6,672 nucleotides of DNA from Chloroflexota bacterium (lineage in GTDB: Bacteria; Chloroflexota; Dehalococcoidia; Lucifugimonadales; Lucifugimonadaceae), in NCBI GenBank assembly GCA_002712125.1, contig PASL01000012.1, positions 28,992 to 35,663 of the forward strand, written 5' to 3'. A program made the position numbers and the translations under genes. This document shows, in pieces, positions 6,669 to 6,672 of this stretch. Position 1 is the stretch's first letter. Every line of letters starts with the position of its first letter. Below the pieces are notes generated by a model that searched no databases, had not been told where the DNA came from, and saw only the letters and a list, made by a program, of their open reading frames with translations.

Positions 6669-6672
6669 ATTA

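Overview
The window is AT-rich DNA (roughly one third G+C or less by eye) from a bacterium that controls branched-chain amino acid synthesis with a T-box riboswitch acting on transcription. T-boxes are known mainly from Firmicutes, with further examples in Chloroflexota, Actinobacteria and a few other phyla. Together with a MshA-like glycosyltransferase, class I ketol-acid reductoisomerase and strongly AT-biased codons, this suggests an AT-rich marine Chloroflexota-type or actinobacterial-type genome, or a Firmicute. The assignment is an inference, and I saw no rRNA, tRNA or mobile element that would settle it.

Left part (1-2145, + strand): a gene already open at the first base encodes a FemAB/CelD-like (Acetyltransf_6, 'BioF2-like') GNAT protein. 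Three bases after its stop begins a GT4 glycosyltransferase that closely matches MshA, the first enzyme of mycothiol synthesis, including the inositol-phosphate-binding residues. The two are almost certainly co-transcribed. Facing them tail to tail, and overlapping by 9 bp, is a two-domain GNAT acetyltransferase on the - strand (2137-3024) whose architecture resembles mycothiol synthase (MshD).

Middle part (3025-3384): a 360-bp intergenic region holds a sigma-A-type promoter and a complete T-box leader. The leader has a specifier loop with probable leucine codon CUC, Stem III, the T-box bulge in the antiterminator, and a competing intrinsic terminator.

Right part (3385-6668, + strand): ilvB, ilvN and ilvC, tightly packed (8-bp overlap, then a 25-bp gap), form the start of a branched-chain amino acid operon. 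Acetolactate synthase (IlvB catalytic plus IlvN regulatory subunit) makes acetolactate or acetohydroxybutyrate, and IlvC isomerises and reduces it. When tRNA-Leu is uncharged, the leader should antiterminate and let RNA polymerase into the operon. The ilvBNC part is conventional. The least ordinary content is the MshA-like enzyme beside a MshD-like GNAT.
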